A DNA stretch of 64,000 bases from Azospirillum agricola (GTDB taxonomy: Bacteria; Pseudomonadota; Alphaproteobacteria; Azospirillales; Azospirillaceae). The notes beneath the pieces are model-generated. The model saw nothing but the letters and a program-made list of their open reading frames with translations. It did no database searches and was not told the DNA's origin. How positions within the stretch are numbered: the stretch's first letter is position 1; each line of letters opens with the position of its first letter. This document shows, piece after piece, positions 45,671-55,470 of this stretch. The DNA lies in the NCBI RefSeq assembly GCF_017876095.1, contig NZ_JAGINM010000010.1, positions 186,001 through 250,000 of the forward strand. Direction: 5' to 3'. Both the position numbers and the translations under genes were made by a program.

Positions 45671-46942
45671 ATGCCGCGTTCCGACACGCTGTCCCTCCGC
45701 GAGGCCCGCCGCATCGCCATCGCCGCCCAGGGCTTCGCCGCTGCGGCCGCCGGAACCGAAACCGGGGCCGAAGCGGTGGAGGCGGTCGGGGCGCGCCATG
45801 CCCGCCGGATGATCGGCCGGCTCGGGCTGGTGCAGATCGATTCGGTCAACGTGCTGGTGCGCTCGCACTATCTGCCGCTGTTCTCGCGGCTGGGGGCCTA
45901 CGAAGCGCCGCTGCTCGACCGGCTGGCCTATGGCGGCCGGCGGCGGGCGCTGTTCGAATATTGGGGGCACGAGGCCTCGCTGATTCCGGTCGAGCAGCAG
46001 CCGCTGTTCCGCTGGCGCATGGCGCGGGCCGAGCGCGGCGAGGGCATCTACGGCGAACTGGCGCGCTTCGCCGCCGAACGCCGCCCTTACGTCGACGCGG
46101 TGCTGGCCGAGGTGGCGGCGCGCGGGCCGCTCGGCGCCTCGGAGCTGAGCGAGGCCGGGCGCGGCGCCGGCGGCTGGTGGGGCTGGAGCGACGGCAAGCG
46201 GGCGGTGGAGTTCCTGTTCTGGGCCGGGCTGGTCACCACCGCCGGGCGGCGTGGCTTCGAGCGGCTCTACGACCTGCCGGAGCGGGTGCTGCCCGCCGCC
46301 GTCCTCGCCGCCCCGACGCCGGAGGAGGCCGAGGCCCAGCGCGCCCTGCTGCGCATCGCCGCCCGCGCCCATGGCGTGGCGACCGAGCGCGACCTGCGCG
46401 ACTACCACCGGCTCGACGCCGCCGACGCCCGGCTGCGCGTCGCCGAGCTGGTCGAGGCCGGCGACCTGCTGCCGGTGGCGGTGGAGGGCTGGGCGCAGCC
46501 GGCCTACCTGTCGCCCGACGCGCGCCGGCCACGCAAATCCGCCGCCCGCGCCCTGCTCTCGCCCTTCGATTCGCTGATCTGGGAGCGCCAGCGCACCGAG
46601 CGGCTGTTCGGCGTCCGCGTCCGGCTGGAGATCTACACCCCGGCCGACAAGCGCGAGCACGGCTATTACGTGCTGCCCTTCCTGATGGACGAGCGCATCG
46701 CCGGGCGCGTCGACCTGAAGGCCGACCGCAAGGCCGGCGCCCTGCTGGTCCAGGCCGCCCACTTGGAAGCGGGCACCGCCTTCGCCCCCGGCGCGGTGGC
46801 CGAGGCGCTGGCGGCCGAGCTGCGGCGGATGGCCGGCTGGCTCGGGCTGGCGCGCGTCACGGTGGTCGGGGCCGGCGACCTCGCCCCGGCATTGGCCGAT
46901 GCGCTCGGCGTTCCGGCGGGCGCCTCAGTCGAGGTGGGTTAG
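45671..46942 (+). CDS. Winged-helix DNA glycosylase, YcaQ/AlkX family
   Basis: 423 residues, DUF1006/HTH_42 family. Signature segments are RLGLVQIDSVNVLVRSHYLP (with the QxD motif proposed to be catalytic in YcaQ), ALFEYWGHEASLIPVEQQPL, GWWGWSDGKRAVEFLFWAGL and LLSPFDSLIWERQRTERLFG. E. coli YcaQ unhooks DNA interstrand crosslinks made by nitrogen mustards. The start MPRSDTLSLREARR is at 45671. Its 3' end overlaps the convergent Lrp gene by 18 bp. Confidence 0.85.
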   Translation: MPRSDTLSLREARRIAIAAQGFAAAAAGTETGAEAVEAVGARHARRMIGRLGLVQIDSVNVLVRSHYLPLFSRLGAYEAPLLDRLAYGGRRRALFEYWGHEASLIPVEQQPLFRWRMARAERGEGIYGELARFAAERRPYVDAVLAEVAARGPLGASELSEAGRGAGGWWGWSDGKRAVEFLFWAGLVTTAGRRGFERLYDLPERVLPAAVLAAPTPEEAEAQRALLRIAARAHGVATERDLRDYHRLDAADARLRVAELVEAGDLLPVAVEGWAQPAYLSPDARRPRKSAARALLSPFDSLIWERQRTERLFGVRVRLEIYTPADKREHGYYVLPFLMDERIAGRVDLKADRKAGALLVQAAHLEAGTAFAPGAVAEALAAELRRMAGWLGLARVTVVGAGDLAPALADALGVPAGASVEVG

Positions 46943-47407
46943 CGGCAGGCGGGTCTCGAACTTCACCTCCTTCAGGGTCACGCTGGACTTCACATGCGCG
47001 ACCGCCGGGATGGAGAAGATCCGCTCGCTGAGGAAGCGCCCGTAATCCCCGGTCGTCGGCACGACGATGCGCAGCAGGTAATCGGCCTCGCCGGTCACCG
47101 CGAAGCATTCCAGCACCTCCGGCATCGCCGCGATGGCGGTCTCGAACTGCTCGACCGCGTTCTCCTTGTGGCGCTCCAGCGTGACGTGGGCGAAGACGCA
47201 CTCCGCCAGCCCCAGCTTGGCCGGGTCGAGATGGACGGTGTAGCGGCGGATCACGCCGATCTCCTCCATCGACCGCACGCGGCGCCAGCAGGGCGAGGCC
47301 GACAGGCCGACGGCCTCGCCCAGTTCCTGCATGGTCAGCCGGGCGTTGTCCTGCAAGGCCGCCAGGATGCCCTTCTCGTGCCGGTCGAGCTTGATCGTCC
47401 CCGCCAT
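46925..47407 (-). CDS. Lrp/AsnC-family transcriptional regulator
   Basis: 160 residues from ATG 47407 (MAGTIKLDRHEKGILAALQD). HTH: NARLTMQELGEAVGLSASPC with WRRVRSMEEIGVI; RAM domain: AVEQFETAIAAMPEVLECFA, VTGEADYLLRIVVPTTGDYG. A longer reading from 47425 is possible. It is divergent from ssuD at 47637 across an AT-rich 229-bp gap and may influence it, although Lrp control of ssu genes is not established. Confidence 0.9.
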   Translation of the reverse strand: MAGTIKLDRHEKGILAALQDNARLTMQELGEAVGLSASPCWRRVRSMEEIGVIRRYTVHLDPAKLGLAECVFAHVTLERHKENAVEQFETAIAAMPEVLECFAVTGEADYLLRIVVPTTGDYGRFLSERIFSIPAVAHVKSSVTLKEVKFETRLPLTHLD

Positions 47408-47636
47408 CCGCCATCCCTCCTGCACCGACCGAAAAAGCTAAGCACAGCGCCGGGTTCGGGCGAAGCGGGATTCGGCGCTACGGCCGACCCGCCTATTAAC
47501 AAAAAATAGGAAAGGTGCGACACTTTAACTCTACTTCATTAATAGATTTAAATTTGCGTACCACGGATCGATCCACGCATCATTCCGGGGCGCGCCATGC
47601 GCCAATCCGCGATTTCCCAACCGGAGCACCGCCCCC

Positions 47637-48845
47637 ATGACCGCCATCCAGTCCAGCACCAATCCGTCGCCGCCCGATTTCCTGTGGTTCCTGCCGACCG
47701 CCGGCGACGGCGCCTATCTGGGCTCGCAGGTCGGCCACCGCCCGGTCGATCCGAAATACCTCGCGGAGATCGCGCGGGCGGCCGACCGGCTCGGCTATTT
47801 CGGCGTGCTGGTGCCGACCGGCCAGTCGATGGAGGATCCCTGGATCACCGCCGCCGGCATCATCCCGCAGACCGAGCGGCTGCGCTTCCTGCTGGCGCTG
47901 CGCCCCGGCGTCTTCACCCCGGCGCTCGCCGCCCGGCAGGCCGCCTCGCTCGACCGGCTGTCCAACGGCCGGGTGCTGTTCAACGTCGTCGCCGGCGGCG
48001 CGCCGAAGGAGCTGGCGGGCGATGGCTTCTTCCTCGACCACGACGCGCGCTACGACCACGCGCGCGAGTTCCTGCACATCTGGCGCGGCCTGCTGGCCGG
48101 CGAGACGGTGCGCTACGACGGGCAATACGTGAAGTCGGACGGCGGCAAGCTGCTGTTCCCGCCGGTGCAGCGCCCGCACCCGCCGCTCTATTTCGGCGGT
48201 TCCTCGCCGGCCGCGCACCAGCTCGCCGCCGAGTTGCACGACGCCTACCTGACCTGGGGCGAGCCGCCCGAGCAGGTGAAGGCCAAGATCGAGGACGTCC
48301 GCGCGCGCGCCGCCGCGCTTGGCCGCACGCTGCGCTACGGCCTGCGCGTCCACCTGATCGTCCGCGAGACCGAGGCCGAAGCCTGGGTCGCCGCCGACCG
48401 CCTGATCAGCCACCTGTCCGACGAGACCATCGCCGCCGCCCAGAAGCGCTTCCGCGAGGAATCCGACGCGGTCGGCCAGCACCGGATGGCCGATCTGCAC
48501 GGCGGGCGCCGCGACAGGCTGGAGATCAGCCCGAACCTATGGGCCGGCGTCGGGCTGGTGCGCGGCGGGGCGGGAACCGCGCTGGTCGGCGATCCCAAGA
48601 CGGTCGCCGCCCGCATCCGCGAGTACCAGGCGCTGGGCATCGACACCATCGTCGCCTCGGGCTACCCGCATCTGGAGGAGGCGCACCGCGTCGCCGAGCT
48701 GCTGTTCCCCGAGCTGGGCATCCTCCCCGAGGGCCGGCGCGACCGGCCCTCCGCCGGCCCGGCCCGCACCGAAGCCCGCGTGAACTGGGAAGGCTTCCCG
48801 GCCGACGTGCCCCTGGACGCGGCCCCCCTGGCGTCCGCCTCCTGA
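47637..48845 (+). CDS. ssuD: FMNH2-dependent alkanesulfonate monooxygenase (copy 1)
   Basis: 402 residues of the LLM-class flavin monooxygenases. [80 protein letters not shown] and [20 protein letters not shown] are SsuD-type motifs. It releases sulfite from alkanesulfonates using reduced flavin from a partner reductase not present here. The upstream gap is AT-rich with a CCTATT/AATAGG inverted pair at 47492-47510. It faces the ssu operon on the other strand; a second ssuD lies in that operon. Confidence 0.88.
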   Translation: MTAIQSSTNPSPPDFLWFLPTAGDGAYLGSQVGHRPVDPKYLAEIARAADRLGYFGVLVPTGQSMEDPWITAAGIIPQTERLRFLLALRPGVFTPALAARQAASLDRLSNGRVLFNVVAGGAPKELAGDGFFLDHDARYDHAREFLHIWRGLLAGETVRYDGQYVKSDGGKLLFPPVQRPHPPLYFGGSSPAAHQLAAELHDAYLTWGEPPEQVKAKIEDVRARAAALGRTLRYGLRVHLIVRETEAEAWVAADRLISHLSDETIAAAQKRFREESDAVGQHRMADLHGGRRDRLEISPNLWAGVGLVRGGAGTALVGDPKTVAARIREYQALGIDTIVASGYPHLEEAHRVAELLFPELGILPEGRRDRPSAGPARTEARVNWEGFPADVPLDAAPLASAS

Positions 48846-48933
48846 GCGGCGGCGACCGGTGGAACTTCCCTCTCCCGCCCCGGGAGAGGGCTTTCAGCCA
48901 GCCCTGGCGTATAAGGCAGACAAACAAAAAAAG

Positions 48934-48960
48934 CGGGGGAGCGTCTTGGGCGCTCCCCCG
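48934..48960 (-). terminator. Rho-independent terminator of the ssu operon
   Basis: CGGGGGAGCG and CGCTCCCCCG form a perfect 10-bp stem with a 7-base loop. On the minus strand it is followed by CTTTTTTTGTTTG, a good U-tract. It lies 77 bp past the ssuB stop and so ends the minus-strand operon. Confidence 0.88.
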
Positions 48961-49037
48961 TCAGGTCGTGCGTGGACTAAGACAACCAAGCCATGTGAGA
49001 CAAACGGGACACGGAACAAGGAACGAAAAAGCGCGCG

Positions 49038-49844
49038 TCACACCTCCTTCAGAATCCGGGTTTCGAAGTCGGCGGCCAAGGCGTCGGGACGCTCCCCCGG
49101 ACGGCCGATGTCGAGGTCCAGCGCCACCCGGCCCTCGCGCAGCACCAGCACGCGGTCGGCCAGCGCCACCGCCTCGGCCACGTCGTGGGTGATCAGGATG
49201 GCGCCGAAGCCGTGCTCGTCGCGGATGCGGCGCAGCAGCCCGTGCATCTCCTGCCGGGTCAGCGCGTCGAGCGCGCCGAACGGCTCGTCGAGCAGCAGCA
49301 GGCCGGGGTTGGAGACGAGCGCGCGGGCCAGCGCCACCCGCTGGCGCTGGCCGCCGGAGAGCACCGCCGGCCAGTCGTCGCCGCGTCCGGCCAGCCCGAC
49401 GTCGTCGAGCGCCGCCAGCGCCCGCTCGCGCCAGCCGGGGCCGCGCGCGATGCCGACGTTGCCGGCCACCCGCTGCCAGGGCAGCAGGCGCGGATCCTGG
49501 AACAGCAGCCGCACGTCGGGCCGCAGGCCGGAGACCGGGCGGCTGTCGACCAGGACGCGGCCGGCGGTCGGCCGGTCGAGCCCGACGATCAGCCGCATCA
49601 GCGTCGATTTTCCGCCGCCGGAGCGGCCGACCACCGCGACGAACTGACCGGCGGGAATCCGCAGGTCGATGCCGTCGAGCACCCGGCGGCCGGCGAACTC
49701 CTTCACCACCCCGTCGAGCACCAGCGGCAGCGGGCGTGCCCGCTCGATGACGGCGTGCCCCCCGGTCGCCGCCGCCGGGGACGCCGGGAATGGACGGGAG
49801 ACGGTCAGCGGCAGGCGGCGCAGGGCCTGGGCAAAGGCGCTCAT
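49038..49844 (-). CDS. ssuB: Aliphatic sulfonate ABC transporter ATP-binding protein
   Basis: 268 residues. Walker A VVGRSGGGKSTLMRLIVGLD, Q-loop LFQDPRLLPWQRVAGNVGIA, signature AVLSGGQRQRVALARALVSN, Walker B LLLLDEPFGALDALTRQEMH, H-loop LITHDVAEAVALADRVLVL. The DPRLLPW motif matches SsuB/TauB. The unusual N-terminal extension of about 35 residues (SRPFPASPAAATGGHAVIER) precedes the domain. The start overlaps the permease stop; it is the last gene of the operon. Confidence 0.9.
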   Translation of the reverse strand: MSAFAQALRRLPLTVSRPFPASPAAATGGHAVIERARPLPLVLDGVVKEFAGRRVLDGIDLRIPAGQFVAVVGRSGGGKSTLMRLIVGLDRPTAGRVLVDSRPVSGLRPDVRLLFQDPRLLPWQRVAGNVGIARGPGWRERALAALDDVGLAGRGDDWPAVLSGGQRQRVALARALVSNPGLLLLDEPFGALDALTRQEMHGLLRRIRDEHGFGAILITHDVAEAVALADRVLVLREGRVALDLDIGRPGERPDALAADFETRILKEV

Positions 49845-50653
49845 GTCGCGGACTCCAGCGCGGTGTGGAAGGACGGGTTCCAGGCCAGCGCGCGGCGCTC
49901 CAGCCAGCGGGTCGCGGTGTCGGCCAGCTTGCCGAGCAGCGCGTAGACGATGATCCCCAACAGCACCAGATCGGTCTGCAAAAACTCGCGCGCGTTCATC
50001 GTCATGTAGCCGATGCCGGACGAGGCGGAGATCGTCTCGGCCACGATCAGCGTCAGCCACATGATGCCCAGCGCGTAGCGCAGGCCCAGCAGGATCGACG
50101 GCAGGGCGCCGGGCAGGATGACGCGGGCGTAGAGCGCCGCCGTGCCCAGCCCATAGACCCGCCCCATCTCCACCAGCCCGCGGTCGACCGAGCGGATGCC
50201 GTGGAAGGTGTTGAGGTAGATCGGGAACAGCACGCCGATGCTGACCAGGAAGATCTTGGCCTCCTCGCCGATGCCGAACCACAGGATCACCATCGGGATG
50301 ATCGCCAGATGCGGCACGTTGCGCAGCATCTGCAACGTGCTGTCGAGCAGCGTCTCGGCCGGCTTCAACGCGCCATTGAGGAAGCCCAGCGCGAAGCCGA
50401 GCCCGCCGCCGATCAGCAGCCCCTGCGCCGCCCGCCCGGCGCTGACCGCGACGTGGTGCGGCAGGCTGCCGTCGAGCAGCGTCGTCCAGAAGGCGAGCGC
50501 GATGTCGCTCGGCGCCGGCAGCACGCGGGCCGACAGCCAGCCGACCCCCGCCGCCAGCTCCCAGACCGCCAGCACGGTGAGCGGCAGCAGCCAGGGCGCC
50601 AGCCGCTCGGCCACCCGCCGCAGCGCCGGGTTTGCGGTCCCGCGCGACGCCAT
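49841..50653 (-). CDS. ssuC: Aliphatic sulfonate ABC transporter permease
   Basis: 270 residues, six spans, SsuC/TauC type. RVLPAPSDIALAFWTTLLDG near the N-terminus, NVPHLAIIPMVILWFGIGEE with AKIFLVSIGVLFPIYLNTFH, the EAA-like VYGLGTAALYARVILPGALP and SILLGLRYALGIMWLTLIVA are all family marks. The ATG at 50653 overlaps the ssuD2 stop by one base (TGATG). It carries sulfonates across the inner membrane with SsuA and SsuB. Confidence 0.92.
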   Translation of the reverse strand: MASRGTANPALRRVAERLAPWLLPLTVLAVWELAAGVGWLSARVLPAPSDIALAFWTTLLDGSLPHHVAVSAGRAAQGLLIGGGLGFALGFLNGALKPAETLLDSTLQMLRNVPHLAIIPMVILWFGIGEEAKIFLVSIGVLFPIYLNTFHGIRSVDRGLVEMGRVYGLGTAALYARVILPGALPSILLGLRYALGIMWLTLIVAETISASSGIGYMTMNAREFLQTDLVLLGIIVYALLGKLADTATRWLERRALAWNPSFHTALESAT

Positions 50654-51828
50654 CACATCGCCGCCTGCCGCAGCGCGGGCGGCAGGCCGTTGGCGATGCT
50701 CTCGCCGAACGGACCGTTGTTGGCCGCCGACCCGCGCGCCCGCCCGGTGGTGGCGGCCAGAGGCAGCAGCGGGAAGACCAGTTCGGCGAAGCGGTAGGCC
50801 TCCTCCAGATGCGGGTAGCCGGACAGCACGAAGCTGTCGATGCCGATGTCCATGTACTCGCGGATGCGCGCCGCCACCGTCTCCGGGTCGCCGACCAGCG
50901 CCGTCCCCGCCCCGCCGCGCACCAGCCCGACGCCGGCCCACAGGTTCGGGCTGACCTCCAGCTTGTCGCGGCGGCCGCCGTGCAGCTCCGCCATGCGGCG
51001 CTGTCCGACCGAATCCATCCGGGCGTAGATCGCCTGCGCCGAGGCGATGGTGGCGTCGTCGACGTGGCGGATCAGGTCGTCCGCCGCCGCCCAGGCGGCC
51101 TCGGTCGTCTCGCGCACGACGACGTGCAGGCGGATGCCGAAGCTGACCTTGCGGCCCTGCGCCTCGGCCAATCGGCGCACGCCGGCCAGCTTGGCGGCGA
51201 CCTGCACCGGCGGCTCGCCCCAGGTCAGGTACTTATCGACGTAGGTCGCGGCGACCGCGTTGGCGGCGTCCGACGAGCCGCCGAAATAGAGCGGCGGGCC
51301 GCCGGCCTGGACCGGCGGGTAGAACAACCGCCCGTCCTCGATGCGGATGTGCTCGCCCTCGTAATGCACCGGAGCGCCGGAGAACAGGCCGCGCCAGACG
51401 TCGAGGAACTCGCGCGTCACCGCGTAGCGGTCGGCGTGCGACAGGAAGATGCCGTCGCCCCTGTTCTCCACCGGATCGCCGCCGGTGACGACGTTGATCA
51501 GCAGCCGGCCGTTGGACAGCCGGTCGAGGGTTGCCGCCATGCGGGCGGCCAGCGTCGGCGATTGCAGCCCCGGCCGCACGGCGACCAGGAAGCGCAGCCG
51601 CTCCGTCGCCGGCACCAGCGAGGAGGCGACGACCCAACTGTCCTCGCACGACCGGCCGGTCGGCAGCAGCACCCCGAAATAGCCGAGGCTGTCGGCCGCC
51701 TGCGCGATCTGCCGCAGATAGGACTGGTCGGTCTCCCGCGCGCCGATTGCGGTGCCGAGATGGCGGCCATCGCCGTGGGTCGGGATGAACCAGAGGATGT
51801 TGGCTTCGGAAGCGGCGTGGGAGGTCAT
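50653..51828 (-). CDS. ssuD: FMNH2-dependent alkanesulfonate monooxygenase (copy 2)
   Basis: 391 residues, paralogous to the gene at 47637. [100 protein letters not shown] and [20 protein letters not shown] match SsuD. It keeps GDPVE, characteristic of authentic SsuD, where copy 1 has GAPKE, so the two may prefer different sulfonates. The start overlaps the ssuA stop by ATGA. Confidence 0.92.
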   Translation of the reverse strand: MTSHAASEANILWFIPTHGDGRHLGTAIGARETDQSYLRQIAQAADSLGYFGVLLPTGRSCEDSWVVASSLVPATERLRFLVAVRPGLQSPTLAARMAATLDRLSNGRLLINVVTGGDPVENRGDGIFLSHADRYAVTREFLDVWRGLFSGAPVHYEGEHIRIEDGRLFYPPVQAGGPPLYFGGSSDAANAVAATYVDKYLTWGEPPVQVAAKLAGVRRLAEAQGRKVSFGIRLHVVVRETTEAAWAAADDLIRHVDDATIASAQAIYARMDSVGQRRMAELHGGRRDKLEVSPNLWAGVGLVRGGAGTALVGDPETVAARIREYMDIGIDSFVLSGYPHLEEAYRFAELVFPLLPLAATTGRARGSAANNGPFGESIANGLPPALRQAAM

Positions 51829-52772
51829 GACTTGCTTCCCGGCGCTGCGGCGCTGACGTCGATCTTCCTGGGGATCAGCTTCAGGGCGAAGAAGGTGTCG
51901 GCGATGCGCTGCTGCTCGGCGATCACCTCGGCGTCGATCGGGCGCAGGCCGTAGCCCTGGCGGGCGGCGGCGACGTCGAGCACGGAGACCGGCAGGCCGA
52001 CCTTCGGGCTGAGCTGCTCGGCGACCGCCTTGACGTTCTGCGCGGCCCATTCGTCGACCTCGCGCAGGCCGGCGAGAACGGCGTCGATCGCCGGCTGGTT
52101 GGCGGCGGCGTAGGGCTTGGCGGCCAGGAAGAACTGGTGGTTCTTCACCAGCCCGGTGCCGTCGGCGAGCGTCCGCGCGCCGGTGGCGGCCGAGGCGGAG
52201 GCGTAGAAGGGATCCCAGATGGCCCAGGCGTCCACGGCGCCGCGCTCGAAGGCGGCGCGGGCGTCGGCCGGCGGCAGATAGACCGGCTCGATGTCGGTGA
52301 CGCTCAAGCCCTCCTTCTCCAGCGCCTTGACCAGCAGGTAATGGACGTTGGAGCCCTTGTTGAGCGCGACCTTCCTGCCCTTGAGCTGGGCGACCGACTG
52401 GATCGGGCTGTCCTTCGGCACCAGGATCGCCTCGCCCTTGGGCGAGGGCGGCTCGTAGCCGACATAGAGCAGCGGCGCGCCGGCCGCTTGCGCGAAGATC
52501 GGCGGCGCCTCGCCGGTGGTGCCGAAGTCGAGCGCGCCGACGTTCAGCGCCTCCAGCAGCTGCGGCCCGCCAGGGAACTCGGTCCAGGCGACGGAGTAGC
52601 CGAGCGGGGCGAGCTTCTTCTCCAGCAGCCCCTGCTCCTTCAGGATGATGAGCGTGCCATATTTCTGGTAGCCGATGCGGACCACCTTGTCGGCCGCCGC
52701 CGCCGCGTTGGAGGACAGCGCCAGCCCGACCAGGGCGGCGGCACCGGCGAGCATCCCGAACATCCGTTTCAT
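51825..52772 (-). CDS. ssuA: Aliphatic sulfonate ABC transporter substrate-binding protein
   Basis: 315 residues. A Sec signal ([20 protein letters not shown], cleavage near AAAA-D) is followed by the SsuA fold: [80 protein letters not shown] and [20 protein letters not shown]. It delivers aliphatic sulfonates to SsuC. The ATG at 52772 is used; the in-frame extension to 52811 would bury the signal peptide. Confidence 0.92.
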   Translation of the reverse strand: MKRMFGMLAGAAALVGLALSSNAAAAADKVVRIGYQKYGTLIILKEQGLLEKKLAPLGYSVAWTEFPGGPQLLEALNVGALDFGTTGEAPPIFAQAAGAPLLYVGYEPPSPKGEAILVPKDSPIQSVAQLKGRKVALNKGSNVHYLLVKALEKEGLSVTDIEPVYLPPADARAAFERGAVDAWAIWDPFYASASAATGARTLADGTGLVKNHQFFLAAKPYAAANQPAIDAVLAGLREVDEWAAQNVKAVAEQLSPKVGLPVSVLDVAAARQGYGLRPIDAEVIAEQQRIADTFFALKLIPRKIDVSAAAPGSKS

Positions 52773-52818
52773 CGTTTCGTCCCTTCCATGAATTCTTGTC
52801 CGCGCCCCCACCCTGCCC

Positions 52819-54114
52819 TCACACCTCGGCCAGCGCCTGCTCCAGATCGGCGATGATGTCGTCGGGATGCTCGATGCCGATCGACAGGCGGACGTAGCCG
52901 GGAGTCACGCCGCTCGCCAGCTGGTCCTCCGTCGAGAGCTGCGAATGCGTGGTCGTCGCCGGGTGGATCGCCAGCGAGCGCGCGTCGCCGATGTTGGCGA
53001 CGTGGTAGAGCAGCTTCAGGCTCTCGATGAAGCGGCGCCCGGCTTCCGCACCGCCGGCCAGTTCGAAGCCGACCAACCCGCCGTAGCCGCCCTTCAGGTA
53101 GGCGTCGGCGCGGCGCTTCGCTTCACCGCTTTGCAGGCCGGGGAAGATCACCGAAGTGACCTTCGGGTGGCTCTTCAGGAAGTCGGCGACCTTGATCGCG
53201 TTCTCGTTGTGCTGGCGGATGCGCAGCGGCAGGGTCTCCAGCCCCTGGATGAGCTGGAAGGCCGAGGCCGGACTGATCGCGGCGCCGGTGTCGCGCAGCA
53301 GCGTCACCCGCGCGCGCAGCACGTAGGCGATGGGCCCGAGCGGCTTGGCCGCCTCCGTCCACACCGCGCCGTGATAGCTGGGGTCGGGCTGGGTCAGCAG
53401 CGGGAAGCGGGCGGCGTGCTCCTCCCAGGGGAAGTTGCCGCCGTCGATGATGACGCCGCCGATGGTGGTGCCGTGGCCGCCGATGTACTTCGTCGCCGAA
53501 TAGACCGTCACCGCCGCGCCATGCTCGAAGGGCCGCACGGTCAGCGGCGCCGCCGTGTTGTCGACGATCAGCGGCACGCCGAGCGAGCGGCCGATGTCGG
53601 CGACCTCGCGGATCGGGAAGACGTTCAGCTTCGGGTTGGGCAGCGTCTCGGCGTAGTAGGCGCGGGTCTTCCCATCCGTGGCGCGGCGGAAATTCTCCGG
53701 ATCCGACGGATCGACGAAGCGTGCCTCGATGCCGATCTGCTTGAAGGTGTTGGCGAACAGGTTCCAGGTCCCGCCATAGAGGTCGGTCGAGGTGACGAAA
53801 TTGTCGCCGGCCTGCGCCAGGTTGAGGATCGCGTAGAAGGAGGCCGCCTGCCCCGACGCCACCACTAGCGCCGCCGCCCCGCCCTCCAGCGCGGCCAGCC
53901 GCTGCTCCAGAACGTCGGTCGTCGGGTTGGTGACGCGGGTGTAGATGTGGCCCAGCTCGGCCAGGGCGAACAGCCGCTCGGCGTGGCCGGTGTCCTGGAA
54001 CTGGTAGGAGGTGGTCTGGTAGATCGGCACCGCCACGGCGCCGGTGGCGGGGTCGGAGCGGTAGCTGCCGGCGTGCAGGGCGAGCGTCTCGAAGCGCGGC
54101 GAACGGTCGGTCAT
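52819..54114 (-). CDS. O-acetylhomoserine/O-acetylserine sulfhydrylase family enzyme (MetY-like)
   Basis: 431 residues of the Cys/Met-metabolism PLP family. ETLALHAGSYRSDPATGAVA, PIYQTTSYQFQDTGHAERLF, YTRVTNPTTDVLEQRLAALE, VVASGQAASFYAILNLAQAG and the PLP lysine K209 in VTVYSATKYIGGHGTTIGG. It can add sulfide to O-acetylhomoserine to make homocysteine. Its position between a 2OG oxygenase gene and ssuA in a sulfonate operon suggests it fixes the sulfide obtained from sulfonate-derived sulfite. It is separated from ssuA by 46 bp and from the oxygenase gene by 27 bp. Confidence 0.92.
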   Translation of the reverse strand: MTDRSPRFETLALHAGSYRSDPATGAVAVPIYQTTSYQFQDTGHAERLFALAELGHIYTRVTNPTTDVLEQRLAALEGGAAALVVASGQAASFYAILNLAQAGDNFVTSTDLYGGTWNLFANTFKQIGIEARFVDPSDPENFRRATDGKTRAYYAETLPNPKLNVFPIREVADIGRSLGVPLIVDNTAAPLTVRPFEHGAAVTVYSATKYIGGHGTTIGGVIIDGGNFPWEEHAARFPLLTQPDPSYHGAVWTEAAKPLGPIAYVLRARVTLLRDTGAAISPASAFQLIQGLETLPLRIRQHNENAIKVADFLKSHPKVTSVIFPGLQSGEAKRRADAYLKGGYGGLVGFELAGGAEAGRRFIESLKLLYHVANIGDARSLAIHPATTTHSQLSTEDQLASGVTPGYVRLSIGIEHPDDIIADLEQALAEV

Positions 54115-54141
54115 CGGGGAATCCTCGGAAAAAGGGGGGAC

Positions 54142-55212
54142 TCAGGCCGTCGCGGCCAGCAGGTCGGCGTAGTGGCGCTGCGCCACGTCGGGGTGCGAGC
54201 GCAGGCGGCTCTTCAGCGAATTCTCGCCGACGTTCCGGAGCAGCGGGTTGTCGGGGTCGCGCTCCGGCCCGCGCGCCTCGGCGGCGAGGTCCGGCGGCAG
54301 CGGCAGCACCGGCACCCGCACGTCGAGCCGGGCGCCGAGGAAGAAGGCGATCGACAGCCGGTCGATGCCGGCGGCCGGCGTCACCACCTGATGGACGGCG
54401 GCGCGGAAATAGCCGTCGGTCGCCAGCTCCAGCAGTTCGCCGGCGTTGACCACGAAGGTGCCGGGAATCGGCGGCACGTCGACCCAGCCGTCGGCCGTCT
54501 CGGCCTGGAGGCCGCTCTGCTCGTGCTGGAGCACCAGGGTCAGCAGCCCGCTGTCCTTGTGCGGCCCGACTCCCTGCCCCGACACCCCTTCCTCCCGCGT
54601 CGTGTCGTGGCCGGGGTAGCGGATCAGCTTGACGAGCTGCGTCGGCGCGCCGGCGACGATGGTGTCGAAGGCGTCCTCCGGCTGGCCGATGGCGAGCGCC
54701 ACGCCGCGCAGCAGCCGGGTGGTGACGTCGGTCAGCGCGTCCTGCAAACCCAGCACGGCCGGCCGCAGCTCGGGAAGCGCGTCCGGCCACTGGTTGGGGC
54801 CTTGCAGCCGCGCCCAGGCCGGGGCGTCCGGCCCGGCCGGCAGGGTCGGCCGTTCCGAACCGATGTCGACCTGTTCGCGCCAGTCGGCGCGGCCCCGCGT
54901 GCGTTCCCAGCCGGCGCGGGTGTAGCCGCGGAAATGCGGCGAATGGACCATCTCGATCGCCAGCTTGTCGCGCTCCGGCAGGTCGAAGAAGCGGCGCGAC
55001 AGGGCGAAGGCCCCGTCGAGGACGTCCTGGCCGACGCCGTGGCCGGTCACGTAGAAGGCGCCGAAGCGGCGGATCGCCGCGCGCAGCTCGGAGAGAAACA
55101 GGGCGCGTCCGGCCGCCGGCCCGTCGAGACGGCTCAGGTCGAGGATCGGCAATGGCGGCTCGACGGAAACGGGCCCGCTGGAAATGGGCTGGGTGGGGGA
55201 TGTCGCGATCAC
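54142..55212 (-). CDS. Isopenicillin-N-synthase-like 2-oxoglutarate/Fe(II) oxygenase
   Basis: 356 residues from the GTG at 55212, which follows GGAAGGAGA. N-terminal DIOX_N part (LPILDLSRLDGPAAGRALFL; FGAFYVTGHGVGQDVLDGAF) and the double-stranded beta-helix core with the iron ligands H218, D220 (GVGPHKDSGLLTLV) and H274 (RAAVHQVVTP), plus the 2OG-binding R285xS287 (DRLSIAFF). All catalytic residues are present. In bacteria such genes recur in sulfur-scavenging clusters; a role in opening an organosulfur compound is inferred from the operon, not shown. Confidence 0.88.
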   Translation of the reverse strand: MIATSPTQPISSGPVSVEPPLPILDLSRLDGPAAGRALFLSELRAAIRRFGAFYVTGHGVGQDVLDGAFALSRRFFDLPERDKLAIEMVHSPHFRGYTRAGWERTRGRADWREQVDIGSERPTLPAGPDAPAWARLQGPNQWPDALPELRPAVLGLQDALTDVTTRLLRGVALAIGQPEDAFDTIVAGAPTQLVKLIRYPGHDTTREEGVSGQGVGPHKDSGLLTLVLQHEQSGLQAETADGWVDVPPIPGTFVVNAGELLELATDGYFRAAVHQVVTPAAGIDRLSIAFFLGARLDVRVPVLPLPPDLAAEARGPERDPDNPLLRNVGENSLKSRLRSHPDVAQRHYADLLAATA

Positions 55213-55236
55213 GGGGAAATCTCCTTCCGGAAGGGA

Positions 55237-55470
55237 TCAGGCGGCCTTGCGGTGGCGGCACAGCCGCAGCCAGGCGCCGCTCAAGTGGCCCCACAGCGTG
55301 TCGTCACCGTCGCTGGCGCCGTCGTCGTCGCCATCATCGGTGCGGGTGGACGGCACGCGACAGACCGGCAGGGCCATCCCTTCCGGCAGCGGAATCCACA
55401 CCACGTTGGACGGGGGCGGAGCATCGGCGGCGGTTGGGGCGACGGCGCGGGCAGTGGCGGGCAAAGCCAT
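55237..55470 (-). CDS. Small protein of unknown function at the head of the ssu-type operon
   Basis: 77 residues beginning MALPATARAVAPTAADAPPP, with an acidic middle (DDGDDDGASDGDD) and a basic end (RLCRHRKAA). No family is recognised. The ATG at 55470 follows GAAAGGGAAAGC, and the stop lies 24 bp before the oxygenase start. Its position, ribosome-binding site and lack of a competing gene make it plausible, but its composition is not diagnostic and it could be a shadow frame in leader DNA. Confidence 0.45.
   Translation of the reverse strand: MALPATARAVAPTAADAPPPSNVVWIPLPEGMALPVCRVPSTRTDDGDDDGASDGDDTLWGHLSGAWLRLCRHRKAA

Noticed and set aside
54115-54141. SAM-II riboswitch upstream of the MetY-type gene
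   Set aside because: Known in alphaproteobacteria before met genes, but here only 27 bp separate it from the oxygenase gene, too short for the aptamer.
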